Shown piece by piece: positions 50,869-59,212 of a stretch of DNA of 64,000 bases. The position numbers and the translations under genes were made by a program. This DNA comes from Croceicoccus sp. (lineage in GTDB: Bacteria; Pseudomonadota; Alphaproteobacteria; Sphingomonadales; Sphingomonadaceae). The number at the start of each line of letters is the position of its first letter. The first letter of the stretch is position 1. The stretch is taken from contig NZMY01000017.1 in assembly GCA_002694745.1 (NCBI GenBank), positions 1 to 64,000 on the forward strand, written 5' to 3'. The notes under the pieces were generated by a model that was not told where the DNA came from, made no database searches, and saw only the letters and a program-made list of their open reading frames with translations.

Positions 50869-51090
50869 TCAGTCGTTGAGATCGGGTTCGAGCAGGCGGT
50901 GGAGGTGGACCACCACATATTTCATCTCGGCATCGTCGACGGTCTGCTGCGCCTTGCTGCGCCACGCGTTTTCGGCCGAGGAGAAATCGGGAAACACGCC
51001 CACGATATCGAGCGCCTTGAGGTCCTCGAACTCATGACCACGCGGATCTTTCACGCGACCGCCCATCACCAGATGCAGTTTCTGCGACAT
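50869..51090 (-). CDS. DUF4170 family protein
   Basis: The 73-residue protein begins at the ATG at 51090. It shows the small DUF4170 pattern LHLVMGGRVKDPRGHEFEDLKALDIVGVFPDFSSAENAWRSKAQQTVDDAEMKYVVVHLHRLLEPD. The family is common in Alphaproteobacteria and has no known role; the predicted fold is a short alpha-beta sandwich. It ends in a shared hairpin with greA and is separated from the next upstream gene by a terminator. Confidence 0.88.
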   Translation of the reverse strand: MSQKLHLVMGGRVKDPRGHEFEDLKALDIVGVFPDFSSAENAWRSKAQQTVDDAEMKYVVVHLHRLLEPDLND

Positions 51091-51111
51091 CAAACACTCC
51101 GCTTGTAAATG

Positions 51112-51144
51112 AAAAGCCGCCCCGTCGGGCAGGACAGGGCGGCT
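51112..51144 (-). terminator. Rho-independent terminator
   Basis: AGCCGCCC and GGGCGGCT form an 8-bp stem; on the minus strand TTTT follows. It lies 51 bases past the gene ending at 51195. Confidence 0.75.
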
Positions 51145-51194
51145 AGTAGCGTATCGGCGGGTCTATCCAAAGACCCAATTTTCTGCGTGTTCGA

Positions 51195-51785
51195 TCAGCG
51201 GCGGATCCGCGACATCATCGAACGGGTCTTGAATCCTGCGTCCTCGCCAGCGTGGCGAGCAGCAAGGGCAGCCTTGTCGCCCAGATGGCGCGCAGAGAGC
51301 ATCGTGCCTTCGCCGCGTTCGGCCAGGCCATGCGCCAGATTGCTGCTGGCGTCGGCAACCGTATCGCCCAGTTCGCCCAGCTTCTCGCGCGATTCTTCTG
51401 CTGCATTCTCTGCCAGTTCGAGGATCTGGTGGCCGTAGGTCGATGCCAGTTCCGCCAGCAAACCGCCCGCGGTCATGACCGAACCGCGAACCTTGCGTCC
51501 CGGCCTTCCGGGCAGTGCCAGCGCGATCAGCGCACCGATGGCGACGGCGCCGCCGATTGCCACGAACGGATGATCCTTGACGAATTCCTTGGCGCTATCC
51601 GCGGCGGCCTTGGATTGCTCGGCCGCCTTAGCGCGGGCCGGGGCGGTGCGTTCGGCAATGCGTGCCTGCGCAGCGGACAGTTTCTCGGCAAGCGTCGGAT
51701 CCTGCGGAGCCGACAGATCATTGGCGGGCGGAACGACGGCCTGCGGCTTTTCGTCGGGTTGCGGAGCAGTGGTTGTGTCAATCAC
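51195..51785 (-). CDS. ElaB/YqjD-like (DUF883-type) membrane-anchored protein
   Basis: The 196-residue protein starts with GTG behind AAGGACCT. It has an Ala-rich, charged helical N-terminal half (AEKLSAAQARIAERTAPARAKAAEQSKAAADSAKEFVKDHPFVA) followed by one glycine-rich membrane helix (IGGAVAIGALIALALPG). A further amphipathic segment and a basic C-terminus follow. The KEFVKDHPFVAIGGAVAIGAL joint is the DUF883/ElaB hallmark; such proteins sit in the inner membrane and are induced in stationary phase. It heads a run of similar small membrane genes. Confidence 0.75.
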   Translation of the reverse strand: MIDTTTAPQPDEKPQAVVPPANDLSAPQDPTLAEKLSAAQARIAERTAPARAKAAEQSKAAADSAKEFVKDHPFVAIGGAVAIGALIALALPGRPGRKVRGSVMTAGGLLAELASTYGHQILELAENAAEESREKLGELGDTVADASSNLAHGLAERGEGTMLSARHLGDKAALAARHAGEDAGFKTRSMMSRIRR

Positions 51786-51857
51786 GAGCGGAGGTCCTTA
51801 ATATGAGTTGCCTTTGCAGAACTAATGGCCCGCGCGGAATACGGTTCCGCTTTACCC

Positions 51858-52232
51858 TCAGATCCGGCGATCTTCTGCGTATTCGGCGTGTTTTCCACGA
51901 TATGCGGCATCTTCGTAGTGATCGTCACCGTCGTTATACTCGTCCTCGTCGCCCGAAAGCCCAAGCAGACTGGCAGCAAAGGCGCCGATGGGACCGCGCA
52001 GGAACCAGCCCGTCAGGCCAAGTGCGCCGATCGTCACGAGTGCGCGATGGCTGCTGGCGACGTCCGCCGCCTCTTCGGCAATGGTCTTGCCTTCGGTGAC
52101 AAGCTTGGTCGTAACGCGCTTGCCGACTCCAGCAGCGTCGAGATCCGCGCGAACCATTTCGCGCTGCGTGTCGAAGACCTGGCGCGCCGCATGACGCAGG
52201 CGCTTGGCTTCAAGAACATCTTGTTCGCCCAT
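51858..52232 (-). CDS. Hypothetical protein with one hydrophobic segment
   Basis: The 124-residue protein starts at the ATG at 52232. Charged helices (EQDVLEAKRLRHAARQVFDTQREMVRADLDAAGVGKRV) are followed by one hydrophobic segment (RALVTIGALGLTGWFLRGPIGAFAASLLGL) and a very acidic tail rich in Asp, Glu and Tyr. I do not recognise a family. It starts 4 bases after the holin-like gene stop and is clearly in the same operon. Confidence 0.7.
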   Translation of the reverse strand: MGEQDVLEAKRLRHAARQVFDTQREMVRADLDAAGVGKRVTTKLVTEGKTIAEEAADVASSHRALVTIGALGLTGWFLRGPIGAFAASLLGLSGDEDEYNDGDDHYEDAAYRGKHAEYAEDRRI

Positions 52233-52236
52233 GGGA

Positions 52237-52599
52237 TCAGCCTTCCTTGTCCGAAATGACGCGCTTCGTACGCTCCAGCCGCGATTGTCCGCTTTTGGCA
52301 AGGACAATTGCGATGATGCCAAGCACGGCCGTGACGAGGGCCGTGGAGCCCCAATAGGTAATGATCTGGCCCAGAGCGAGGACAAGCCCCACCACGAGCG
52401 CCATCAATGCAAAGAAGCCGAAGACCGCGGCGGCGGCGAAGCGGGCGCCGATGCCCTTGGCGGCTCCGGCGGCGTAGAGGGCGCGTTTCTTGTGAAAATC
52501 GATCTCTGCTTCGGCCAGCAGCTTGCCATCGTCGACCAGAGCGCGAACATCCTCAACAAGTGAGCGTTCGGCTGCGATATCGTCGGCAGTTTCCGACAT
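52237..52599 (-). CDS. Phage-holin-family-like (DUF1469-type) membrane protein
   Basis: The 120-residue protein has an N-terminal amphipathic helix (SLVEDVRALVDDGKLLAEAEIDFHKKRA) and two membrane helices (AAAAVFGFFALMALVVGLVLALG and ALVTAVLGIIAIVLA), ending in a charged tail. This is the layout of the bacterial phage-holin/DUF1469 group, which accompanies DUF883 and DUF3618-type genes in stress operons rather than prophages. No phage genes are nearby. Confidence 0.75.
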   Translation of the reverse strand: MSETADDIAAERSLVEDVRALVDDGKLLAEAEIDFHKKRALYAAGAAKGIGARFAAAAVFGFFALMALVVGLVLALGQIITYWGSTALVTAVLGIIAIVLAKSGQSRLERTKRVISDKEG

Positions 52600-52687
52600 G
52601 AAGCATTTCCCCTGTCACGTGGTCTCCGGACTGGAAAACCGCGCCTCTTATTGATGTCATGGCCGTGGACATGGATTCCACAGGGAG

Positions 52688-52719
52688 GAGGGGGCGGCAT
52701 CCGCTGACGCCGCCCCCTC
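52688..52719 (-). terminator. Terminator-like hairpin
   Basis: GAGGGGGCGGC and GCCGCCCCCTC form a perfect 11-bp stem with a 10-base loop, 15 bases past the gene that ends at 52734. No T-run follows. Confidence 0.5.
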
Positions 52720-52733
52720 TTAACAGATTTCGA

Positions 52734-53273
52734 TCACTTGCTGCGGAACATCCGGGCAAGCAGATAACCTGCACCGGCCGCGATCGCGACAGCCGTTCCG
52801 GGGCTCTTGCGCACGAATTCCCGTGCATCCTCGCCGAGCTGCTCCAGCGATTTCTCGTCGAGCGAAGCAGCATTCTTCTCAAGGCTGCCGGCAGCCGTAC
52901 GGGCATAATCGCCGTATTTGACGCCAAGCTTCTCATCGAGAGTAGGCGCGTTATCGGTAATCAGGCGCGACAGTGCGACAAGACCTTCGCTGGCCTTCGA
53001 CTTACCGTCATTGGCAAGCTCATACGCCTTCGCCTTGGCCTGATCGCCATAGACGGCGGCATCGCCTTTCAGCTGCTCACCCTTTTCGCCGGCACGATTC
53101 TTGTAGCTGTCCGACTTTTCCAGCGCTTCGGCCTTCAATTCGGCCACACCGGCCTTTGCTTCGTCCAAAGCCTTGGAAAAGCGGCTCTTCGCTTCGGCCT
53201 TGTGATCCGTGGCACCGAGGCCGGCGGCGGGAGTCGTCTGGGAAGGAGTAGTTGAGTCGACCATGGTTTGCAT
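52734..53273 (-). CDS. DUF883-like stress protein with C-terminal membrane anchor
   Basis: The 179-residue protein is long, helical and rich in Ala, Lys and Glu (SRFSKALDEAKAGVAELKAEALEKSDSYKNRAGEKGEQLKGDAAVYGDQAKAKAYEL). It ends with KSPGTAVAIAAGAGYLLARMFRSK, the ElaB/YqjD-type C-terminal anchor. It looks like a distant second copy of the gene at 51195, with the anchor at the very end. It is likely membrane-associated; the function is unknown. Confidence 0.72.
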   Translation of the reverse strand: MQTMVDSTTPSQTTPAAGLGATDHKAEAKSRFSKALDEAKAGVAELKAEALEKSDSYKNRAGEKGEQLKGDAAVYGDQAKAKAYELANDGKSKASEGLVALSRLITDNAPTLDEKLGVKYGDYARTAAGSLEKNAASLDEKSLEQLGEDAREFVRKSPGTAVAIAAGAGYLLARMFRSK

Positions 53274-54864
<1,591 letters not shown>

Positions 54865-55020
54865 AGCTAAACCTCCACATCGGGGTGGCCATTCCGTTTC
54901 AAGGAATTGTCACCCCGACACCGGCAGGCGCCGGAACGATTTGCACGCGGCGGTTCTGTTCCCTAGAAGACATGTGCCATTTTTTCGCCACATAGTCCGC
55001 ACGCCCTTTGGTGCGGTTCA

Positions 55021-57132
55021 TTGCCAGAGCCGTTTGTGTCCTATCACCCTATCGCATTGATTTCGCTGTCACTCCGCAGATTGCGGGTGCTGCTGGGCAT
55101 GCTCGCGGTGTTGACGGTCCTCGGCTGCTCCGGCGCGGAAGATCAGGCGGTTTCGCCGTTCCAGGGAACGGGCATCGGCATCAGCACCGCCGACATCGAC
55201 ACATCGATCGATCCGGGCAATGATTTCTATCGCTATGCGAACGGAAACTGGCTCAGCGCGGTCGAGATACCGGAAGGGTCCGACATCGTCACGCGCCAGT
55301 CGCGCGCTTCGGCCGAACTGGAAAGGCGGCTGACGACCATTGTCGAGGATATCGCCGGCAGACCGCAGGACGACGGATCGCCCGAAGCGATCGTGCGCGA
55401 CTATTACCGCAGTTTCGTCGACCGCGCCTCGATCAACCGGCAGGGCATCGGCCCGGCTTTGGGCGACATCCGGCGCTTTCAGTCGGTGGATGACGTGGGC
55501 ATGCTGTCCGAAGTCATCGGTGGAACCTTGCGGGCCGATGTCGATCCGATGGCGGATGCATCACGCGGCACGCCAAATCTTTTCGCCATAGCGGCAAGGC
55601 CCGCGCCCGATGATGGGCGCACCGTTCCATGGCTGATGACCGGCGGGCTCGGTCTGCCCGATCGATCCGATTACCTGGCCGATACGGCGGCAGCGCGCGG
55701 CAATAGGGCGGCCTATCGGGACTATGTCGCCCGTATTCTGTCGCTTGCCGGTCTAGATGGTGCAACTTCGCGTGCGGATGGCGTGCTGGCACTGGAAAGC
55801 GCGATTGCAGAGGCGACGGGGGAAGGGCTGGCCGAACAGGACCGGCTGGCCGCTGCGACGATATGGAGCAGGCAGGATCTGGCCGAAAACGCGCCGGGCA
55901 TCGACTGGCAGCGCCTGCTGGTCGCGGCAGGACTGGATGAGGCAGAGCGTTTCGCCCTGTTCAGACCCGATGCCATACGGGCGCTTTCCGGGCTCGTCGC
56001 CTCCGAACCTGTCGGTGCATGGCGCGACTGGCTCGTTTTTCATCGGCTCTCCAGCCATGCAGAGGTTCTGCCCGACAGATTCGGCAGTGCGCATGCCGGC
56101 TTTTACGAGCGTCGGTTCAACGTTCCGTCGCGGAGCCAATCGCTCGAACGGCGGGTTGTCGACCGGATCGGCGCTCTCTTCCCCCAAACCATCAGCCGCC
56201 TTTATGCGGAACGCTATTTCTCGGACGAGGAGAAGCGCGATGTCGAGATCATTGCCGAGCGCATTCGTTCCGCATCGATAGCGAGGATCGAGAGCGATGG
56301 CGAACTGGGCGAGGATGCGCGGAGCGAGGGCGTCAGGAAGCTTGACGCGATGACGATTGCGGTCGGCTATCCGGAGCGCCACGGAGAAATATCGAAGCTG
56401 CGAGCCGTCGGCGACAACGCCTATGCGATGACGATTGCGGCCGAGCGTGCAGCCTATGCGCAAGAGCTGGCAGCGCTGACCCGTGCAAGATCGGACCTGC
56501 GCTGGCGGGTCGGCGCGCATCAGACGGAGGCCCAATATCTGCCGCTCGAAAATGCGCTGATCATTCCCGCTGCCCTGCTGCAACCGCCGTTCTACGATCC
56601 CGAGGCGGATGCGGCGGCCAATTACGGTTCGATTGGCACCATCATCGGACGCGAGATCAGCCGGGCGATCGGTTCGGTGGGCGGGCTGATCGATAGTCGA
56701 AACATTGTGAGCGGATGGCTGACCCCTGCCGACGGTGAAATAATGACCGGCCGCAGCGACCGTCTGGCCCGGCAACTCGGCGAACTGGGGGGCAATCCAG
56801 CGGAAAAGGACGAGGTGATGGCGGGGCAATACGATGCCCAACTCGCCGGTTTGGTCGCCGCCTATGACGCCTATCGGGCTTCTCTCGATGGGCGTGAACC
56901 GCGGGTGATAGAGGGCTTCACCGGCGACCAGCGCTTCTACATCGCTTTCGCGCAACTATGGGCCACCAAGGCGGACGCCCAATATGCCCGCCGGATGTCG
57001 CAGGGCGGAGATTGGATGGCACCACGTCTTCGGGTCGCGACGGTGCGCAATGTTGACGCTTGGTACAGGGCGTTCGATGTCCAGCCGAACGATGCGCTCT
57101 ATCTCGCCCCGGAAGACCGGGTATCGTTCTAG
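55021..57132 (+). CDS. M13 (neprilysin)-family protein lacking all zinc ligands
   Basis: The 703-residue lipoprotein-like protein (lipobox LTVLGC near residue 36) follows the M13 domain order, starting SIDPGNDFYRYANGNWLSAVEIPEG. The C-terminal part aligns as LPLENALIIPAALLQPPFYDPEADAAANYGSIGTIIG. Active members have HExxH next; here it is R544-E-I-S-R548. The third ligand motif (GENIAD) appears as G602-Q-Y-D-A-Q607. All three metal ligands are therefore gone and peptidase activity is very unlikely. The start codon is uncertain (TTG at 55021; GTG at 55036 also possible). Confidence 0.85.
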   Translation: MPEPFVSYHPIALISLSLRRLRVLLGMLAVLTVLGCSGAEDQAVSPFQGTGIGISTADIDTSIDPGNDFYRYANGNWLSAVEIPEGSDIVTRQSRASAELERRLTTIVEDIAGRPQDDGSPEAIVRDYYRSFVDRASINRQGIGPALGDIRRFQSVDDVGMLSEVIGGTLRADVDPMADASRGTPNLFAIAARPAPDDGRTVPWLMTGGLGLPDRSDYLADTAAARGNRAAYRDYVARILSLAGLDGATSRADGVLALESAIAEATGEGLAEQDRLAAATIWSRQDLAENAPGIDWQRLLVAAGLDEAERFALFRPDAIRALSGLVASEPVGAWRDWLVFHRLSSHAEVLPDRFGSAHAGFYERRFNVPSRSQSLERRVVDRIGALFPQTISRLYAERYFSDEEKRDVEIIAERIRSASIARIESDGELGEDARSEGVRKLDAMTIAVGYPERHGEISKLRAVGDNAYAMTIAAERAAYAQELAALTRARSDLRWRVGAHQTEAQYLPLENALIIPAALLQPPFYDPEADAAANYGSIGTIIGREISRAIGSVGGLIDSRNIVSGWLTPADGEIMTGRSDRLARQLGELGGNPAEKDEVMAGQYDAQLAGLVAAYDAYRASLDGREPRVIEGFTGDQRFYIAFAQLWATKADAQYARRMSQGGDWMAPRLRVATVRNVDAWYRAFDVQPNDALYLAPEDRVSF

Positions 57133-57135
57133 GCG

Positions 57136-57558
57136 TCAGGCGGCAAATCGTCCGGACAGTTCAAGCAGGGACAGCGCCGCCTTTGCCGCTTCACCGCCCT
57201 TGTTCTTCTGGGCCGGGTCGGCACGAACGAGGGCCTGCTCCTCGTTCTCCACGGTAAGGATACCGTTGCCGATGGCGATACCGTCCATTGTCAGGGCCAT
57301 GATCCCGCGTGCACTTTCGCCCGCGACAATCTCGAAATGATAGGTTTCGCCGCGTATCACTACGCCGATGCCGACATAGCCTTCGTATTGACCGCTCTCC
57401 GCCGCCAGCGCGATCGCCGCGGGTATTTCCAGTGCGCCGGGGACCGTGACGACCTCTACCTCATGCCCCTTTTCCTCTAGTTCATCGCGAGCGCCGGCGA
57501 TTAGCATGTCGTTGAGATGCGAGTAGAAGCGTGCTTCCACGATCAGGAAACGGGCCAA
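57136..57558 (-). CDS. ribH: 6,7-dimethyl-8-ribityllumazine synthase
   Basis: The 140-residue enzyme is the penultimate step of riboflavin synthesis. It shows [59 protein letters not shown] and [21 protein letters not shown]. The catalytic His of the GETYHFE loop is present. It lies 34 bases after the RibB gene on the same strand, giving a short riboflavin operon. Confidence 0.96.
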   Translation of the reverse strand: MARFLIVEARFYSHLNDMLIAGARDELEEKGHEVEVVTVPGALEIPAAIALAAESGQYEGYVGIGVVIRGETYHFEIVAGESARGIMALTMDGIAIGNGILTVENEEQALVRADPAQKNKGGEAAKAALSLLELSGRFAA

Positions 57559-57592
57559 GAAATTTCTCCGCAGAATTTGAAAAGTTTGGGGC

Positions 57593-58912
57593 TCAGGCGT
57601 CGGCAGTCGCGGAAGATGGCTCGCGCGTCAGAAACCGTTCCTCGACGATCGACAGGCCATATCCCTCAAGCGCGATGAGCGAATGATGCGAGGTCGTCAG
57701 CAAGATCATCTCATGCACACCCAGTTCCGCCAGGATCTGCGCCCCGACGCCATAGTCACGCAATTCGTCCATGTCGCTGCCGCCGCGACCTTCGCGAAAG
57801 TCCAGCATTCTGCTAACCGCACCGCCTTTGAGCTTGCTGATAGCCACAATGACGCCGGCACCGGTCTTTTCGATTTCCCGCATCGCTTTTTGGAACAGCC
57901 CGTTTCGGAAACCGTCCTCTCCGAACACGTCCGAGAACATGTCGAGCGTATGCATGCGCACGAGCACTGGCTCTTCAGGATTGATCCTGCCGTGGACGAG
58001 GGCGAGCATCTCGTCCCCTGTCGGCTCGTTGCGAAAGGCCATAGCCTTCCATTCGGCACCGCCTTCGGTCTTGAACCGGCTTTCCGACACCATTCGGACA
58101 TGGCGATCGTGATGTCGGCGATAGGCGATCAGGTCGCGGATCGTACCGATTTTCAGATCGTGGAGACGCGCGAAGCGCAGAAGGTCGTCCATCCGCGACA
58201 TCGAACCGTCCTCGTTCATGATTTCGCATATCACGCCCGAGGGGTTGAGTCCGGCAAGCCGGGAAATATCGACAGCCGCTTCGGTGTGTCCGGCGCGGGT
58301 TAGCACGCCTCCGTCCCGCGCGATAAGCGGAAACACATGCCCCGGCGTGACGATGTCGTCGCGGCTCTTGGATGCATCGATTGCGACGCTGATCGTGCGT
58401 GCGCGATCCGCCGCGCTGATGCCGGTGGTGACACCCTCGCGCGCTTCGATCGAGGTCGTGAAAGCCGTTTCGTGGCGAGTCCGGTTGTTGCGGCTCATCA
58501 GCTCGAGGCCTAGTTGCTCGACGCGCTGCTTTGCAAGGGCCAAACAAATCAGGCCGCGTCCGTGCGAAGCCATGAAGTTGATGGCGGAGGGTGTGGCCAT
58601 CTGGGCCGGGATGACCAGATCGCCTTCGTTCTCGCGGTCTTCGTCATCGACCAGGATGAACATCCGGCCATTGCGGGCTTCGTCGATGATTTCCTCGGGC
58701 GTGGCGATGACATTGCGGTCGCTGTTGGCGCGAAGGAACTGATCGAGTTTCGACAGGGTTTCAGCCGTAGGGTTCCATTGCGGCTCTCCGCAATCGCGCA
58801 GGCTATTGGCGTGAAGCCCGGCCGCGCGAGCAATCGCGCTTTTCGTCATGCGGCCCGAATCGACCAATTCCATGATCTGACCGAGAGTCGAACTGGTTGC
58901 TGTGCTGTTCAT
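57593..58912 (-). CDS. ribB: 3,4-dihydroxy-2-butanone-4-phosphate synthase with N-terminal helix-turn-helix and RibA-like C-terminus
   Basis: The 439-residue protein begins with about 60 residues of helix-turn-helix type ([31 protein letters not shown]), in frame with the ATG at 58912. Residues about 65-270 are DHBP synthase: [66 protein letters not shown] and TPGHVFPL. Residues about 275-430 resemble RibA but lack the three zinc Cys (the CLTGDVFGSxRCDC motif reads as [15 protein letters not shown]), so GTP cyclohydrolase activity is unlikely. The N-terminal domain and a palindrome directly upstream suggest self-regulation. Confidence 0.93.
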   Translation of the reverse strand: MNSTATSSTLGQIMELVDSGRMTKSAIARAAGLHANSLRDCGEPQWNPTAETLSKLDQFLRANSDRNVIATPEEIIDEARNGRMFILVDDEDRENEGDLVIPAQMATPSAINFMASHGRGLICLALAKQRVEQLGLELMSRNNRTRHETAFTTSIEAREGVTTGISAADRARTISVAIDASKSRDDIVTPGHVFPLIARDGGVLTRAGHTEAAVDISRLAGLNPSGVICEIMNEDGSMSRMDDLLRFARLHDLKIGTIRDLIAYRRHHDRHVRMVSESRFKTEGGAEWKAMAFRNEPTGDEMLALVHGRINPEEPVLVRMHTLDMFSDVFGEDGFRNGLFQKAMREIEKTGAGVIVAISKLKGGAVSRMLDFREGRGGSDMDELRDYGVGAQILAELGVHEMILLTTSHHSLIALEGYGLSIVEERFLTREPSSATADA

Positions 58913-58923
58913 TAGGGCGATGT

Positions 58924-58959
58924 GTCACATTGCAATGTGACCTGCAACCCCAATGTGAT
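58924..58959 (-). promoter_or_regulatory. Palindromic operator-like site upstream of ribB
   Basis: GTCACATTGCAATGTGAC (58924-58941) is a perfect 18-bp palindrome 12 bases before the ribB ATG. A third half-site, CAATGTGAT (58951-58959), lies exactly 18 bases from the second. The arrangement suits a repressor binding as a dimer plus an extra subunit. Confidence 0.65.
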
Positions 58960-59042
58960 CGGTAGGCGAGCATTCAAAATTATTTAAATGCGCCTCTTAC
59001 GCGAAGTGGCGGAAGACCGCGGCTTTTATGAGCGAACCAACG

Positions 59043-59068
59043 AAAAACCCCGCCCAAATCGGGCGGGG
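59043..59068 (-). terminator. Rho-independent terminator of the 23-codon ORF
   Basis: CCCCGCCC and GGGCGGGG form an 8-bp stem with a 5-base loop; TTTTT follows on the minus strand. It lies 24 bases after the small ORF. Confidence 0.8.
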
Positions 59069-59091
59069 TCCGATCTACAAAGCCTGACCGA

Positions 59092-59163
59092 TTAACGCTC
59101 GGTCGTAAGGCCCCACAGCCAGTTGATCAGTCCGCGGGTCGCGGTCGGTTTACGATTACGCAT
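59092..59163 (-). CDS. Small 23-residue peptide
   Basis: An ATG ORF encodes a 23-residue basic peptide opening MRNRKPTATRG, then LINWLWGLTTER, so a basic head is followed by a short aromatic amphipathic helix. GGAGG is seven bases upstream, an ideal ribosome-binding site, and a strong terminator follows. It lies between ribB and the EAL gene. I do not recognise it. The combination of ribosome-binding site, own terminator and plausible composition supports a real small protein, but no homologue was checked. Confidence 0.55.
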   Translation of the reverse strand: MRNRKPTATRGLINWLWGLTTER

Positions 59164-59168
59164 GTTTA

Positions 59169-59188
59169 GGCCTCCAGTTACTGAGGCC
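59169..59188 (-). promoter_or_regulatory. Hairpin covering the ribosome-binding site of the small ORF
   Basis: GGCCTC and GAGGCC form a perfect 6-bp stem with an 8-base loop, and the GGAGG of the small ORF lies in one arm. Folding would hide the site. Just upstream, TTAACC (59195-59200) and GGTTAA (59211-59216) form a second stem that overlaps the stop codon of the EAL gene. Confidence 0.5.
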
Positions 59189-59212
59189 CTCTTGTTAACC
59201 TTAAAATGAGGG

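Noticed and set aside
52237-52599. Holin-like gene as a prophage remnant
   Set aside because: No other phage genes are near; the layout fits a stress operon.
58913-59042. FMN riboswitch upstream of ribB
   Set aside because: I see no long conserved FMN aptamer; the region holds a palindrome and AT-rich promoter-like sequence instead.
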